NCBI RefSeq assembly: GCF_042477335.2
Contig: NC_091247.1
Coordinates: 7,524,501-7,588,500, forward strand
DNA length: 64,000 nucleotides
Direction of reading: 5' to 3'
Source of the DNA: Ovis canadensis
Taxonomy: Eukaryota; Chordata; Mammalia; Artiodactyla; Bovidae
The notes below the pieces were generated by a model. The model was not told where the DNA came from. It saw only the letters and a list, made by a program, of their open reading frames with translations, and did not search any database. Below, piece by piece: positions 54,160 to 64,000 of the stretch (positions are counted from its first letter, which is position 1; each line of letters opens with the position of its first letter). The position numbers and the translations under genes are program-made.

Positions 54160-54560
54160 CCGGGTGCCGCCCCGCATCCGCCCCTAGACAGCTCAGCCAA
54201 CACCTCCAGCCCTCCCAGCACCTCCAGCCCTCCCCGTCCACGTGCTCTAACCTCCCAGCACCTAGGCCACGCCCACGCGCGCCACTGGCTCTCCGATTGG
54301 ACGGCTAGAAGGAGGTGTTGCCGGAAGGAGTGAGTCTGATTGGCCCGGCGGGGCCGACGGTGTGCGGCGAACATGGCGGAGCGCGCGAGGAAGCGGCCGT
54401 GTTGTCGGGTAGGTGGAGAGATGTGAGAGCCCTGCGGCAGGGCGCGGGCCTGGGGTTAAAAGACAGAGCCGCGTGGGACCCTGTGGCGGGTCCGAGTCGC
54501 CCCTCCAGCTCCAGGCTCGTCGCTGCTCCGCGGCCGGGGTGTCCGAGCTTGTTGCCTGCT
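54160..54560 (+). promoter_or_regulatory. SPOUT1: SPOUT1 CpG-rich promoter
   Basis: CpG-rich stretch around the SPOUT1 start. Two inverted CCAAT boxes (ATTGG at 54296-54300 and 54339-54343, 43 bp apart), an ETS-like CCGGAAG at 54321-54327, and AACATGGCGGA (54370-54380), which is both the start-codon context and a YY1-type motif. No TATA box. Upstream, CACCTCCAGCCCTCCC is repeated at about 54200-54235. Confidence 0.75.
54373..54408 (+). CDS. SPOUT1: SPOUT1 coding exon 1
   Basis: Twelve codons, MAERARKRPCCR, with donor CGG|GTAGGTGG. Confidence 0.93.
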
Positions 54561-55943
54561 TGTGGCCTCAGTTACCCCTGTCCCGATGAGCAGCGGAGGT
54601 GGGAACCGGGGTTTGAGTCGGAGCCGGGACAGCGTTGGTAACTCATTACCTTACCGGAGGGAAAGTGTAGTGGCTCAGTGGTGTCCGACTCTTCGCGACC
54701 CCATGGACTGTAGACCACCAGGCTCCTCCGCCCATGGGATTTTCCAGGCAAGAGTACTGGAGTGGGTTGCCATTGCCTTCTGGCCAATGGCAACCTTGCT
54801 GGAGTTCTTATTGGCAACTCTGCCCGGGGTTCGGATTCGTGAGGCGGGAGCCGGCTTCTTCCCGAGCCCTTTCATGACGTATGTCTTCTGATAACCAGGG
54901 CGGCAGTGGGCAGGTCCTGTCACCCTGCACCTAGTCCCTCTTCTCTCCAGGAGGAGCTCATTTAACAATTTGCTGAATGCTGACTATGTCCCAGCTATGG
55001 TCTCAGGCACTGGGGATACATGTCCCTGCCCTCCTGACGCTCTCTCTTGGGCAGTATTGTGTGTGTGTGTGTGTGGGGGGTGCCCCTCATTTCCTCACCA
55101 CCCTCATTTAAAGGGGCTTCCCTAGTGGCTCAGACAGTAAGGAATCTGCCTGCCAATGCAGGAGACTCGGATTCCATCCCTGGGTCAGGAAGATCCCCTG
55201 GAGAAGGAAATGGCAACCCACTCAGGTATTCTTGCCTGCAGAATCCCACAAACAGAGGAGCCTGGTGGGCTACAGTTCATGGGGCCGCAAAAGAGTTGGA
55301 GACGACTGAGCCACTAACCAACAACTCATTTAAACAGAGGGGACAGCTGGGGAGCAGCAAGTGGGAACACCCTCCCCCGCCAGCTCAGGTGTGACCATTC
55401 AGCCTCACTCCTGTATCTCCCCTGACTCCTTCTCCAGGGTGAACATGGCCAAAGGGTGGAGTGGCGGAAGTGGAAGCAACAGAGTAAGTCAGGGACTACG
55501 GGGTGGAGGTGGGCCTGGGGAGGGTGGGCCCAATGGGGAGCTAAGTGTCTGTGCTCACCTGCCCCCTGACCCCACTCCATCAGTACACAGCTGAATCTTG
55601 GGGAAAAGCCACCAGGTTTGTCCCCTCTAGGTCTTACTAGTACCCAAAATGGGGACGGGCAGCCCAGAAGCCATGGAAGGCTTCTCTGGCTGCTCTCTAG
55701 GCAGCATTGGAGTCCCCAGGCTGACCTACTGAGAGGACACCACCTCCTGGGCTGTTCCAAGTTTTCCCACCTCCAAGTCACTCTTCCCTCCACCAATTGG
55801 GATGTCCTCTTATCCAGAACAAGAGGAGAAAAAGAAGTGGAAGGATCTCAAGATGACAAAGAAACTGGAGCGGCAGCGAGCACAGGACGAACAGGCAAAG
55901 CGCCAACAGGAGGAAGAGGCAGCTGCCCAGAGCGAGGCGAGGG
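54373..55943 (+). CDS. SPOUT1: SPOUT1, 5' part (coding exons 1-3)
   Basis: SPOUT domain-containing methyltransferase 1 (C9orf114, CENP-32), a SPOUT-class RNA methyltransferase family protein associated with the mitotic spindle and centrosomes. Exons 54373-54408, 55438-55483 and 55818-55943 join in frame (phase 0, then phase 1) to give MAERARKRPCCR - GEHGQRVEWRKWKQQ - KQEEKKKWKDLKMTKKLERQ and on to EARG, matching the lysine- and glutamate-rich, helical N-terminus of the family (about 70 of some 376 residues). Introns are GT-AG. The start context AACATGG is strong. The SPOUT catalytic domain is not in the window: after the donor at 55944 I find no further exon up to 64000. Confidence 0.93.
54668..54780 (-). 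mobile_element. Bov-A SINE in SPOUT1 intron 1
   Basis: GTGGCTCAGTGGTGTCCGAC to GGTTGCCATTGCCTTCTG. Confidence 0.92.
55113..55323 (+). mobile_element. Bov-tA SINE in SPOUT1 intron 1
   Basis: GGGCTTCCCTAGTGGCTCAG head; ends about 115 bp before exon 2. A short (GT)n lies at about 55056-55074. Confidence 0.93.
55438..55483 (+). CDS. SPOUT1: SPOUT1 coding exon 2
   Basis: GEHGQRVEWRKWKQQ, acceptor CCTTCTCCAG, donor GTAAGT, phase 0 to 1. Confidence 0.95.
55818..55943 (+). CDS. SPOUT1: SPOUT1 coding exon 3
   Basis: Charged helix: KQEEKKKWKDLKMTKKLERQ continuing to QEEEAAAQSEARG; acceptor CTCTTATCCAG, donor GTGAGC, ends in phase 1. Confidence 0.95.
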
Positions 55944-56352
55944 GTGAGCAAGCCGGGTCCTGGGCAGGGCAGAGAAGGGCGGAACAGCCCTGAGGGGCCA
56001 CTGGGCCCAGACATCTTGTCCTGATGGAGAAACTGAGGCTTAGAGAATGGGAGGGATCCGAAAAGCTGAGCCCTAACCTACTTACGTAGATGTTAGTTCT
56101 CTGGAGGGTAAGTGTCGTATATCATAACTTCTAGAACCTCATCATTGTAATGGCTGTTTTTACTCTTTCTTTAGCTCCTTTAGCCAGACTTTATTGTTTG
56201 AATATTTGCAACTGCTATTCTATAAACAAATTTTAATTCCTTACAAAACTCTCTCTTTCATATTGCTAGGTCACTTCACTCTCCATTTTTGTGCTACATT
56301 TCCATTCAGATCTATTTCCCCAAATCACAATCTGCCTGTTGGTGTGTTGTTT

Positions 56353-56458
56353 TGTTCAGTTGCTAAGTTGTGTCCGACTCTTTGCGACCCCATGGACTGT
56401 AGCCTACCAGGCTCCTCTGTCCATGAGATTTCCCAGGCAAGAATACTGGAGTGGATTG
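56353..56458 (-). mobile_element. Bov-A SINE fragment
   Basis: GTTCAGTTGCTAAGTTGTGT to AATACTGGAGTGGATTGTC. Confidence 0.9.
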
Positions 56459-56559
56459 TCACAGTTTTTACTTTTTTACTGAGCACTTTCTGTGTGCTTT
56501 AAGTTTATTTCAAAAATCCCAGCAAACATTACAGTTAACGTTTCTCCAGCCGTTAAACG

Positions 56560-56847
56560 GAAAGTCCAGTCCGAGTCTTTGCGACCCCATGAATTGCAGC
56601 ACGCCAAGCCTCCCTGTCTGTCACCAACTCCCGGAATCTACTTAAACCCATGTCCATCTAGTTGGTGATGCCATCCAACCATCTCATCCTCTGTCATCCC
56701 CTTCTTTTCCCGCTGTCAATCTTTCCCAGCTTCAGGGTCTTTTCCAATGAGTCAATTCTCCGCATCAGGTGGCCAAAGTATTGGAGTTTCAGCTTCAGCC
56801 TCAGTCCTTCCAGTGACTATTCAGGACTGATCTCTTTTAGGATTGGT
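56560..56847 (-). mobile_element. BovB 3' end
   Basis: GAGTCTTTGCGACCCCATGA to GATCTCTTTTAGGATTGG in reverse. Confidence 0.92.
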
Positions 56848-57094
56848 CACCATGCGTGTTATTCAGTTCCTACATAGACAGCAAAGCATGTGGTTTGTGT
56901 TGCCTCCTGTCTCCTAGTGATAAACCCATGTGACATTTTACAAAAATGTGTGAGCAAAAGAATAGGAAATAGCTCCCCCAAAGAGGGACTTGGGCCGCAC
57001 ACATGAAAGCGCAGCACAGACATGCAGAGTGATGAGACGGAACGTGCAATCCGAATTGAAGATAAATAGAGTGATTTTCTAAACAGCTGGCAAG

Positions 57095-57200
57095 GACTTC
57101 TCTTGCCAGCAGTTAAGGTTCAGAGCTTCCAATGTAGGGGACATGAGTTCAATCCCTCATCCAGGATCTAGGATCCCATAAATCGTGTGAAGCAGATGAA
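57095..57200 (+). mobile_element. CHR-type SINE fragment
   Basis: Diverged: GGACTTCTCTTGCCAGCAGT and GAGTTCAATCCCTCATCCAG. Confidence 0.65.
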
Positions 57201-57221
57201 AACAAAAGAAAAACAGCTGGC

Positions 57222-57300
57222 TCTGGCGTACTGCGATTCACAGGGTCACAAAGAGTTGGACACGACTGAGCGACTAAACTGAACGGAACTGAACTGAACT
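57222..57300 (+). mobile_element. BovB extreme 3' tail
   Basis: CAAAGAGTTGGACACGACTG followed by (AACTG)n. Confidence 0.85.
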
Positions 57301-57650
57301 GGGAATGTTGAACCCGCAGCGATTTGCTGTTCCAGAAGCTCTAACTATGCAGCCAGGGAAACTTAGTGACGGCACATCATATCGACACGTGAGTGAAAGC
57401 GGTTCTGACAAAAAGGATGATGTTGTCCCAAGGAAATGATGCCAGCAAAAACACCACATTAAAGGAACTGCCAGATATATTTCATAGCATTGAAAGTACA
57501 AAGAATAGAGTATTTTAAGTTGATCTGAACTTAGAAAGGAGTGTGATGATTCACCAATGCATAGAGAAGATGCTGGTTCTGTATCTGAAGCTACACAACT
57601 GGAAGGCAAGCACTGTTTCAATGACTCTTGATAATTTCCCCCAGATTTAT
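57301..57650 (+). mobile_element. Pogo/Tigger-like transposase remnant
   Basis: Plus-strand reading, with a frameshift near 57430 and an in-frame TAA near 57513, gives TTLKELPDIFHSIESTKN and VDLNLERSVMIHQCIEKML, which resembles the C-terminal end of Tigger-type (pogo/mariner superfamily) transposases. Upstream SGSDKKDDVVPRK fits the acidic linker of the same proteins. Decayed; no terminal inverted repeat identified. Family assignment is from memory. Confidence 0.55.
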
Positions 57651-58340
57651 TGAAGTCTAATTGACAGATAAAATTGTAATATAAAGTATACAATGTGATG
57701 ATTTACTCTGTGTGTACTTGGTGAAGTGACTCCCGCAAACAAGTCAGTGATGCCTCCATTACCTCATGTAGTTACCCTTTTTGTAGGGAGAGAATCTGCT
57801 CTCTTAGCAGATTTCCACTAAACAACAATAAAGCATTGTCTGCTGCAGCCACCGGGCTATGCGTTAGGTCCTCAGGATCATCCACCTTGTGACTGAGGCT
57901 TGTGCTGCTTCGTCAGCCTCCCCCTGCTTCCTCCGCTCCCAAGCCCCTGGCGACCACCACTGCACCTCTGCGTCCATGAGTTCCACTTCTTTCTTTCTTT
58001 TTTTTTTTTTTCAAATTCCACATATAAATGATATTGTGCAATATTTGTCTCTTTTCTTTCTGGCCTATTTTCCTTACCGTAACGTGTTCCAGCTTTATCC
58101 ATGTTGTCACAAATAGCAGGATTTCCTTCTTTTTAAAGACCGAATAACACTCCATTGTATATTCATCCATACCATATTTTCTTTATCCATTCATCCATCA
58201 ACAGACACTCAGGTTGTTTCCAAATGTCGACTCATGAAGAATGTGGCAGTGAGCACAGGAGCGCAGATTCTTCTTGAGATAGGACTTTCTTCCTTTGGAT
58301 GTATACCCAGACGTGGGATTGCTGGGTCATCCTTGATACC
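57640..58340 (-). mobile_element. L1 3' region
   Basis: AGATTTATTGAAGTCTAATT, GAATAACACTCCATTGTATA and GGATGTATACCCAGACGTGG in reverse L1 order; a T-run lies at 57995-58012. Confidence 0.8.
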
Positions 58341-58524
58341 TTTTTACAACGAAAGAAAATACTTGAATTCTCAATGCTTTAATTTAAATTACACTAGCAA
58401 TTTAATAAGTATTAAATGTAGTATTATTAGTTTCACTACTTTTTCACCTCCCTCTACATTTGTAACAGGCCATCAAGAGGTGTTTTTTTTTTTTAAGAAA
58501 TCTTTATTTCATGTCTATGATGTG

Positions 58525-58708
58525 TGTGTAAGTGCTAAGTGACCTTATTCGTGTCTGACTCTTTGCGACCCCGTGGACTGTAGCCTTCCAGGCTCCTCTG
58601 TCCATGGGATTCTCCAGACAAGAATACTGGAGTGGGCTGCCATGCCCTCCTCCAGGAGATCTTCCCAACCCAGGGATTAAACCCGTGTCTCCTGTGGCCC
58701 CTGCATCA
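58525..58708 (-). mobile_element. Bov-tA SINE
   Basis: GTGTAAGTGCTAAGTGACCT to AACCCGTGTCTCCTGTGG; the extreme tRNA end is missing. Confidence 0.9.
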
Positions 58709-58963
58709 TCTAGAAGTTTTAATGCTTTGACAACACCTTTGAAAGGTCCCTGAACAATCAAAAATTTTCCCATTATTCGGTTTTCTCTGCACCACTGCAG
58801 CTTGAATGGTTATTTTCACAGTCTCACAGCGCAGTGGGAAGCGAGAACTATGTATGTGTATGCGTATGTACGCACCACCACATTTGTAGCTGTATAATTT
58901 AAAATGCAAGCGGAGTATGCTGTCTTCCACATGCCTCTTTTTTCTTACCATATATTTTGCATC

Positions 58964-59130
58964 GGGTCTTCAGTTGCGGCACGCGGGATCTTTTGTTGTG
59001 CTGCCTGGATTCTCTAGTAGCACGCAGGCTTAGTTGCGTGTGGGATGTCAGTTTCTCAACCAGGACTCAAACCTACGTTCCCAGCAATGGAAGGGCATAG
59101 TCTTAACAACTGAACCACCACGGAAGTCCC
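58964..59130 (-). mobile_element. CHR-type SINE
   Basis: GGTCTTCAGTTGCGGCACGC to GAACCACCACGGAAGTCCC. Confidence 0.88.
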
Positions 59131-59135
59131 CATAC

Positions 59136-60110
59136 ATTTTCACAATTGAGGTAAAATGCACAGAACACACAGTTAACCATTTAAAGTGTACAAGTCAGTG
59201 GCAGTTAGTGTATTCACAATGTTGCATGACCACCACCTCCCTCTAGTTTCAAAATATGTCTAGTGCCCCAGAGCTGCACCCTGTGTCTATCGAATAATCA
59301 CTCCGCATTCCCCTCTCCATACCCTGGTAACTACTAGTTTGCTTCCTGACACCACGGATCTGTCTATTCTGGACACATTCTGCGAAAGCAATCACACAAC
59401 AGGTGACCTTTTGGGTTTGACTTCTTAGGATGCTTTTGAGGTTTATGCGAGTTGTACCATGTATCAGTGTGTCTGTTGTTCCTTCTTGTGGCTAAACAGT
59501 GTTCCATGGTGTGGATATACCCCAGTTTACCATTCATCTGTTGAAGGACTTGTTTCCACCTTTCGGCTGTTATGAATGATGCTACCATTACCATTCACGT
59601 ACAGGTTTCTGTGTGGACATTTGTTTTGTTTTTCCAGTATAAACCTAGGAATGGTGTTGCTGGGTCATAATCTAATTTTATGTTTGGACTTCATAAAAAT
59701 GTAAAACTTTTGTGCATCAAGGGACACTATGAAGAATGTGATCAAAGTCATTGATTCATTTTGAGTTAAATTTTGTAGATGGAGTGAGATAGAGGTTCAA
59801 CTTCATTCTTTTGCAAGGGGCTCTCCAGTTGTCCTAGCACCGTTTGTTGAAGAAATTATTTGACCCCCATTGAATGGTCTTGACACTTTGTCAAAAGTCG
59901 TCTGGGCATAGATGTTTGAGTTTGTTTCTGGGCTCTCAATTCTGGTCATTGGTCTGTATGTCTAAGCAATGCCATTGCCACACTGTTTTGATTACCGTAA
60001 GTTTGTAGTATGTTTTGAAATCCGCCTGCATTTTTCATGTAACCTGAATATCTTTTCACATGAGAATGCTAGGGGTGGTCTCATTCCTTTGGTGACTGTA
60101 TAGCGTTCCA
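59136..60110 (-). mobile_element. Old L1, 3' region
   Basis: AACCATTTAAAGTGTACAAG, GGTGTTGCTGGGTCATAATC, TTCATTTTGAGTTAAATTTT and AGCAATGCCATTGCCACACT in reverse order. A segment at 59689-59745 runs the opposite way. Confidence 0.75.
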
Positions 60111-60560
60111 TTGTATGGATAAATCAAAAGAAATTGAATCAGCCTCCAACTGATAAGACACTGAATTGGCTTTTTTTTCCTCACACACAATACTGCAATT
60201 ATCTTCCAGGTTTATGTATATGTATGAACATCCCTGTAAGATAAACATCTATAAGACAGAGTGTTTAAGTCAAAGAATAATATAAGTCACTAGTATTAAG
60301 TTTCCCTCCAGAAGTTTTACCAGTGACTTTTAGTGCATCGTAGTATTGACTTAGGGCATCCCAATCTTATTATTCTCTGCCTGAGACCCAGACAAGAGTG
60401 TTTCAGTGTAGTTTGTATTTTGTCAGTTATGACAAGGGTCAGCATCTCTTCAAGTTTACATGCTGTTTTCTTTTTGTGTGTGAATTTATATCTTTTGCCC
60501 ACTTTTTTTTTCAGTTGAAATGTTGGTCTTTTGTAACTGGTTTATAAGAATCCTTTGCAT
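60111..60560 (-). mobile_element. Further L1-like 3' fragment
   Basis: GTTCCATTGTATGGATAAAT, AGTCACTAGTATTAAGTTTCC and TTTGCATGTTAAGGCTG resemble a reverse L1 3' UTR; family uncertain. Confidence 0.45.
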
Positions 60561-60589
60561 GTTAAGGCTGACACTGTATTAGAATGGTC

Positions 60590-60730
60590 TGATTATTCAT
60601 TTGTCTCCCTCATTCTGTATGCACACCTTAAAGGAAAGGAAGGTGTCCTATTCTCCTTTGTGTGCCTGGTGGCTAGCCTAGGGCATAACACATACTGGAA
60701 GTTCAATAAATACTTGCTGAAGGAATAAAA
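60590..60730 (+). mobile_element. L2 3' end
   Basis: GGCATAACACATACTGGAAG then TTCAATAAATACTTGCTGAA. Confidence 0.7.
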
Positions 60731-61159
60731 GGTGTGTATCTAAGTTCCTGCACCAGTTGTCGATAGTAGAAAGATGAACAAAGAAGAGTCCTGGTTCTAA
60801 CGGAGCTCACAGTCTGGTTGGAGAGGTAAACATTCATTCTCTCACTCAGTGAAAGTTTATTGAGCATCTTCCTCTGAGACACATGCATAATAATGTCCCA
60901 GGCAGCTGCTAGGATGAGAAAAATGCCAGGAGTATGACTCGGGTGATCTGGTCGCCCTGGAATCTGGGCTGGTCGGTGCCCCTCCCTGCTCATCACTATC
61001 CCCATCCATAAAATGTAAGCAACTAGATCAAATTCTCTCATTTCCCACTGAGCATCTGTCAGTCTGTGCTTCCTCGATTTTTTCTGGAAATAGTGAATCA
61101 GTAGCCCAAGGGGCCATGGTGTCACTGCTCAGCCTCCCCTTGCTCCACAGTGGCAGTGA

Positions 61160-61322
61160 AGTCTGTGTCCTGAGTTCAAATTCCAGCTCTGCTACCTGCT
61201 AGCTGTGGCCTTGGGTCTGTTACTTTGCCTCTTGATGGCACCTTTCTCATGGGATTCAAAGTGATGGGCCCTGTAAATGCTGGGCAGGCGGCCTGGCACA
61301 GAGAAAGAGTGCAGTAAATAAA
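61160..61322 (+). mobile_element. MIR remnant
   Basis: AAATTCCAGCTCTGCTACCT, GCTAGCTGTGGCCTTGGGTC and GCAGTAAATAAAAGGC follow MIR over nearly its full length. Confidence 0.8.
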
Positions 61323-61814
61323 AGGCTACGGTCATTACCCTTAAGCTAGTCATCAGGGCTGTAGAGGAGTTGTCCAGGGAAGACTTGCTTCCTGGAAGAT
61401 GCGAGATGAGGCACATGGGGAGTTGGAGGTGGGTGTGGCTTGGGAAAGGCTGCCCCAGCGCCTTCCTGGTGTCTCTGAATGAGGCAATGGTGAGAGCTCC
61501 CAGGTGTCTGTGAATGAGCCCCTGTAGAGATACCTAGGTCAGCCCAGTCAGTGCAAGAACCCTGGTCTGGGAGGCCGGCAGTCGCACCTTGGGGTGGGCC
61601 TGGACCAGCACACTCCCCACCGACGGTCTCCTCTATGAAGTGAGGCCACGCTCCCCTCTGAGACGCAAAGTTGTCCTCTGTCCTAATGTCTCGTATGACT
61701 TAAGGTCTCGGGCCAGCTAGCCAGAAGTCTAGACAGGGCTGGCTCTGCATGTCCCCTGGTGGTGGCCTCAGGGACAACAAGCACCCATTTCCTCACAGGG
61801 CAATGCCTTGCAGG

Positions 61815-62028
61815 GATTCCCAGGTGGCTCAGTGGTCAAGAACCCGCCTACCAATGCAGGAGATGCGAGAGACCCGGGCTCCATCCCTGGGGTGGGAAGA
61901 TCCCCTGGAGGAGGAAATGGCAACCCACTCCGATATTCTCGCCGGGAGAATTCCATGGACAGAGGAGCCTTGCAGGCTTCAGTTCCGGGGTTGCAAAGAG
62001 TCGGACATGCAACAGGCAAGCAGCATGC
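61815..62028 (+). mobile_element. Bov-tA SINE
   Basis: GGGATTCCCAGGTGGCTCAG head to AGAGTCGGACATGCAACAGG. Confidence 0.93.
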
Positions 62029-62338
62029 AACACCTTGACACCTGGCAGTGCTGCTGGTGAGGGCGCCCCAGGTGGCCACCTGTGCCCTTCCCACCCTCGG
62101 CTCAGACCCCCAGTGGCTCTCCCTCCCCTTCAAGTTCCTGGAGACTGTCCCCATGACAGCCACGGGCTCCAAGGAAAGAGACATGTGCAAGTACTCAAGG
62201 GCAAACACTCTTATTTGCACAAGTAGTCACAACCACACACGGATTTACCCACGTTCAAGGTCACATTAAAACTTTCAGGGACCCTATTCACTTCTACTTC
62301 ATGGGCCCCTTTCTCCATTAAAAAAATAATAATAACAA

Positions 62339-62466
62339 AGGAGAACTCCCTGGTGGTCCAGTGGTTCAGACTTCATGCTCTCACTGCCAAGAGCCCTGGT
62401 TCAATCCCTGGTCAGGGAACTAAGATCCCGCAAGCCACACAGCTTGGCCAAAAAAATATATATATA
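62339..62466 (+). mobile_element. CHR-type SINE
   Basis: GAGAACTCCCTGGTGGTCCA head, AAAAAAATATATATATA tail. Confidence 0.92.
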
Positions 62467-62542
62467 CTTTATGACTATGTTGGTATAAAGAACACATATC
62501 ATCCAGGCTAGATTCATTATTATACATTCATTATTATATTCC

Positions 62543-62731
62543 CTCAGTCGTCTGACTCTTTGCGACCCCATGGACTAGCCCCCCGGGCTCCTCTGTCTGC
62601 GGGATTCTCCAGGCAAGCATACTGGAGTGTGTTGACATGCCCTCCTCAGGGGATCTTCCGGCCCAGTGATTGAATGCATGTCTCATGTCTCCTGCTTTGG
62701 CAGGCAGGCTCTTTACCACTAGCACCACTTG
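62543..62731 (-). mobile_element. Bov-tA SINE
   Basis: CCTCAGTCGTCTGACTCTTT to CTTTACCACTAGCACCACTT. Confidence 0.9.
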
Positions 62732-62879
62732 TGTTCTTATTTTAAAATAAATTAAAATGAAAACATTTTCATAGGCCCTTCAAACTATCGCAGGCCCTCA
62801 GCACTAAGCCTCCTGACATCTGATGAAGTCAGTCCCGCTGAAATAGGTCATATTGTGTGAATCTCACGGGTATTCATAA

Positions 62880-63075
62880 AGTGCCCACTCTATTATTAAC
62901 ATTTGCCATTTACAGTCACCTTCTATGTGCCAGGCATTCAGTGAAGGGCTTTCCATGAGCTCCCTTATTTCTATTTATTTTACGGATAGGGAAACTGACA
63001 TTGAGAGAGGTAAGGTGACTTGCCCTGAGTCACACAGCCAAGGTATGCATGACCCCAAAGCCTGTGTCCTCACCT
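62880..63075 (-). mobile_element. MIR remnant
   Basis: CACTCTATTATTAACATTTGCC, ATAGGGAAACTGACATTGAG and GAGTCACACAGCCAAGG in reverse MIR order. Confidence 0.65.
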
Positions 63076-63514
63076 TCTCCCCCAGTGTCTGCTTGGTGCC
63101 CAATCCCAGGTGGGCATCAAAGGTTTGGCAGGACAGACCTGCTCCACAAAGGGTGCAGTATGATACTCACTCCTGTGCCCACAGACTCACCCAGACACAC
63201 ACAGCAGTCGCTGCCCTGGCAGTCCCCTGCAGTGGAAGCTGGATCCTGGTTTCCAGCCCCAGCCCTGAGGTAGCATGAGTGGTTAAGCGTGTCCTCATCC
63301 TGCGCAGGCTCTCCCCCGCTCCACGGAGCCAGGCGGCCCAGGCCACCCCCAGCCCCAAGGAACCACCTTTCCTGACAGCTGGCAGTGAGAATGAAGGGCC
63401 AAGACTGGCAGAGGAGAGGAAAGGGCCACACGCCGGGATCTTAAACTGTGGGCATCCCATGATTCGAACCCTCCCCTGACCTGCCGGAGCCCCGCTTGAG
63501 TGTTTGTTCCAGTT

Positions 63515-63813
63515 TTTCAGGCGCTCAGTTGTGTCCCGCTCTTTGCAACCCCAAGGACGGCAGCACACCAGGCTCCCCTGTCTTTCAGTATCTCCCGGAG
63601 TTTGCTCAAATTCATGTCCATTGAGTCAGTGATGCCATCCAACAATCTCATCCTCTGTTGCCCCCTTCACCTCCTGCCTTCAATCTTTCCCAGCATCAGG
63701 GTCTTTTCTAATGAGTCAGTTCTTCGCACCAGGTGGCCAAAGTATTGGAGCTTCAGCTTCAGCATCAGTCCTTCCAGAGAATATTCAGGGTCGATTTCCT
63801 TAAGGATTGACTG
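63515..63813 (-). mobile_element. BovB 3' end
   Basis: GGCGCTCAGTTGTGTCCCGC to GATTTCCTTAAGGATTGACT in reverse. Confidence 0.92.
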
Positions 63814-64000
63814 GTTTTTGTTGTTATATTATCATTCTTACAAATTTCCTGCCTTTATTGTTTTGCTTTTAAATTTTATTTACTTTCGGCTGCACGGGGT
63901 CTTTGTTGGTGTACTCAGGGTTTCTCTAGGTGCAGCAAGTGGGGGTTACTCATTATAGTGTGGGGGCTTCTCACCGCTATGGCTTCTCATTGCGGAGCAG
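63734..64000. repeat. Duplicated BovB-SINE chimera, copy B (cut by window end)
   Basis: Same unit and orientation as 30301-30567; probably continues past the window. Confidence 0.9.

Larger units (their letters stand above)
55944..64000 (+). other. SPOUT1: SPOUT1 intron 3, partial
   Basis: At least 8.06 kb of intron, mostly transposons. Unique-looking parts at 56.0-56.3, 60.75-61.15, 61.3-61.8, 62.05-62.3 and 63.1-63.5 kb contain no segment matching the SPOUT fold start (RPYTLSVALPGSIL-like) in any plus frame. Confidence 0.8.

Noticed and set aside
53777..54241. 154-codon minus-strand ORF upstream of SPOUT1
   Set aside because: Partly BovB tail and partly GC-rich promoter DNA; no domain or splice signals supporting a divergent gene.
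5199..62466. tRNA genes suggested by B-box words such as GGTTCAATCCC
   Set aside because: All seen are the tRNA-Glu-derived heads of SINEs; no intact cloverleaf was found.
56000..64000. SPOUT1 exons 4 onward
   Set aside because: No plus-strand frame with acceptor and donor gave a SPOUT-domain-like segment; the unique patches near 61.5 and 63.3 kb look like random GC-rich intron.

Overview
The window is vertebrate nuclear DNA from a ruminant, most likely a bovid. It carries dozens of ruminant-specific tRNA-Glu-derived SINEs (Bov-tA, Bov-A2 and CHR types) and BovB (RTE) LINE fragments, over a background of old mammalian MIR, L2 and L1 remnants. Genes have long introns with canonical GT-AG junctions, and the promoters are CpG islands. 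I cannot tell cattle from sheep, goat or buffalo by reading alone. No bacterial-type operons, CRISPR arrays or novel gene systems were seen.

Three protein genes are present. They match the mammalian block SPOUT1 - KYAT1 - LRRC8A (human 9q34.11), read here in the opposite direction. (1) LRRC8A is on the minus strand. The large coding exon at 1751-3907 gives residues 1-719 of the usual 810. The last coding exon lies left of the window, and probable non-coding exons lie at 19252-19358 and in the CpG island near 22.6-22.8 kb. (2) KYAT1 (CCBL1, kynurenine aminotransferase 1) is on the plus strand and complete. A probable non-coding exon 1 ends at 22920, 12 coding exons run from 38600 to 48561, and a poly(A) signal sits at 49019. 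The predicted protein has 425 residues. (3) SPOUT1 (C9orf114) is on the plus strand and only its 5' part is present: coding exons at 54373-54408, 55438-55483 and 55818-55943, followed by at least 8 kb of intron that runs off the window. LRRC8A and KYAT1 share a bidirectional CpG-island promoter at about 22.2-23.2 kb. SPOUT1 has its own CpG-rich promoter at about 54.2-54.5 kb.

The three genes do not form a pathway. LRRC8A is the obligatory subunit of the volume-regulated anion channel, KYAT1 is a PLP enzyme of tryptophan/kynurenine and cysteine-conjugate metabolism, and SPOUT1 is a SPOUT-fold methyltransferase linked to the mitotic spindle. Their proximity reflects conserved synteny.

The rest is intron and intergenic DNA packed with transposons. 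The most unusual items are: a fragment of 18S rRNA, reverse-inserted with an A-tail and a 12-bp target-site duplication inside an old L1 (34935-35116); a chimeric BovB-SINE unit present twice 33.4 kb apart with a gap-free near-identical block; a 24-C homopolymer just upstream of the KYAT1 exon that encodes the catalytic lysine; a probable 25-codon upstream ORF in the LRRC8A leader; and a pogo/Tigger-like transposase remnant in the SPOUT1 intron.
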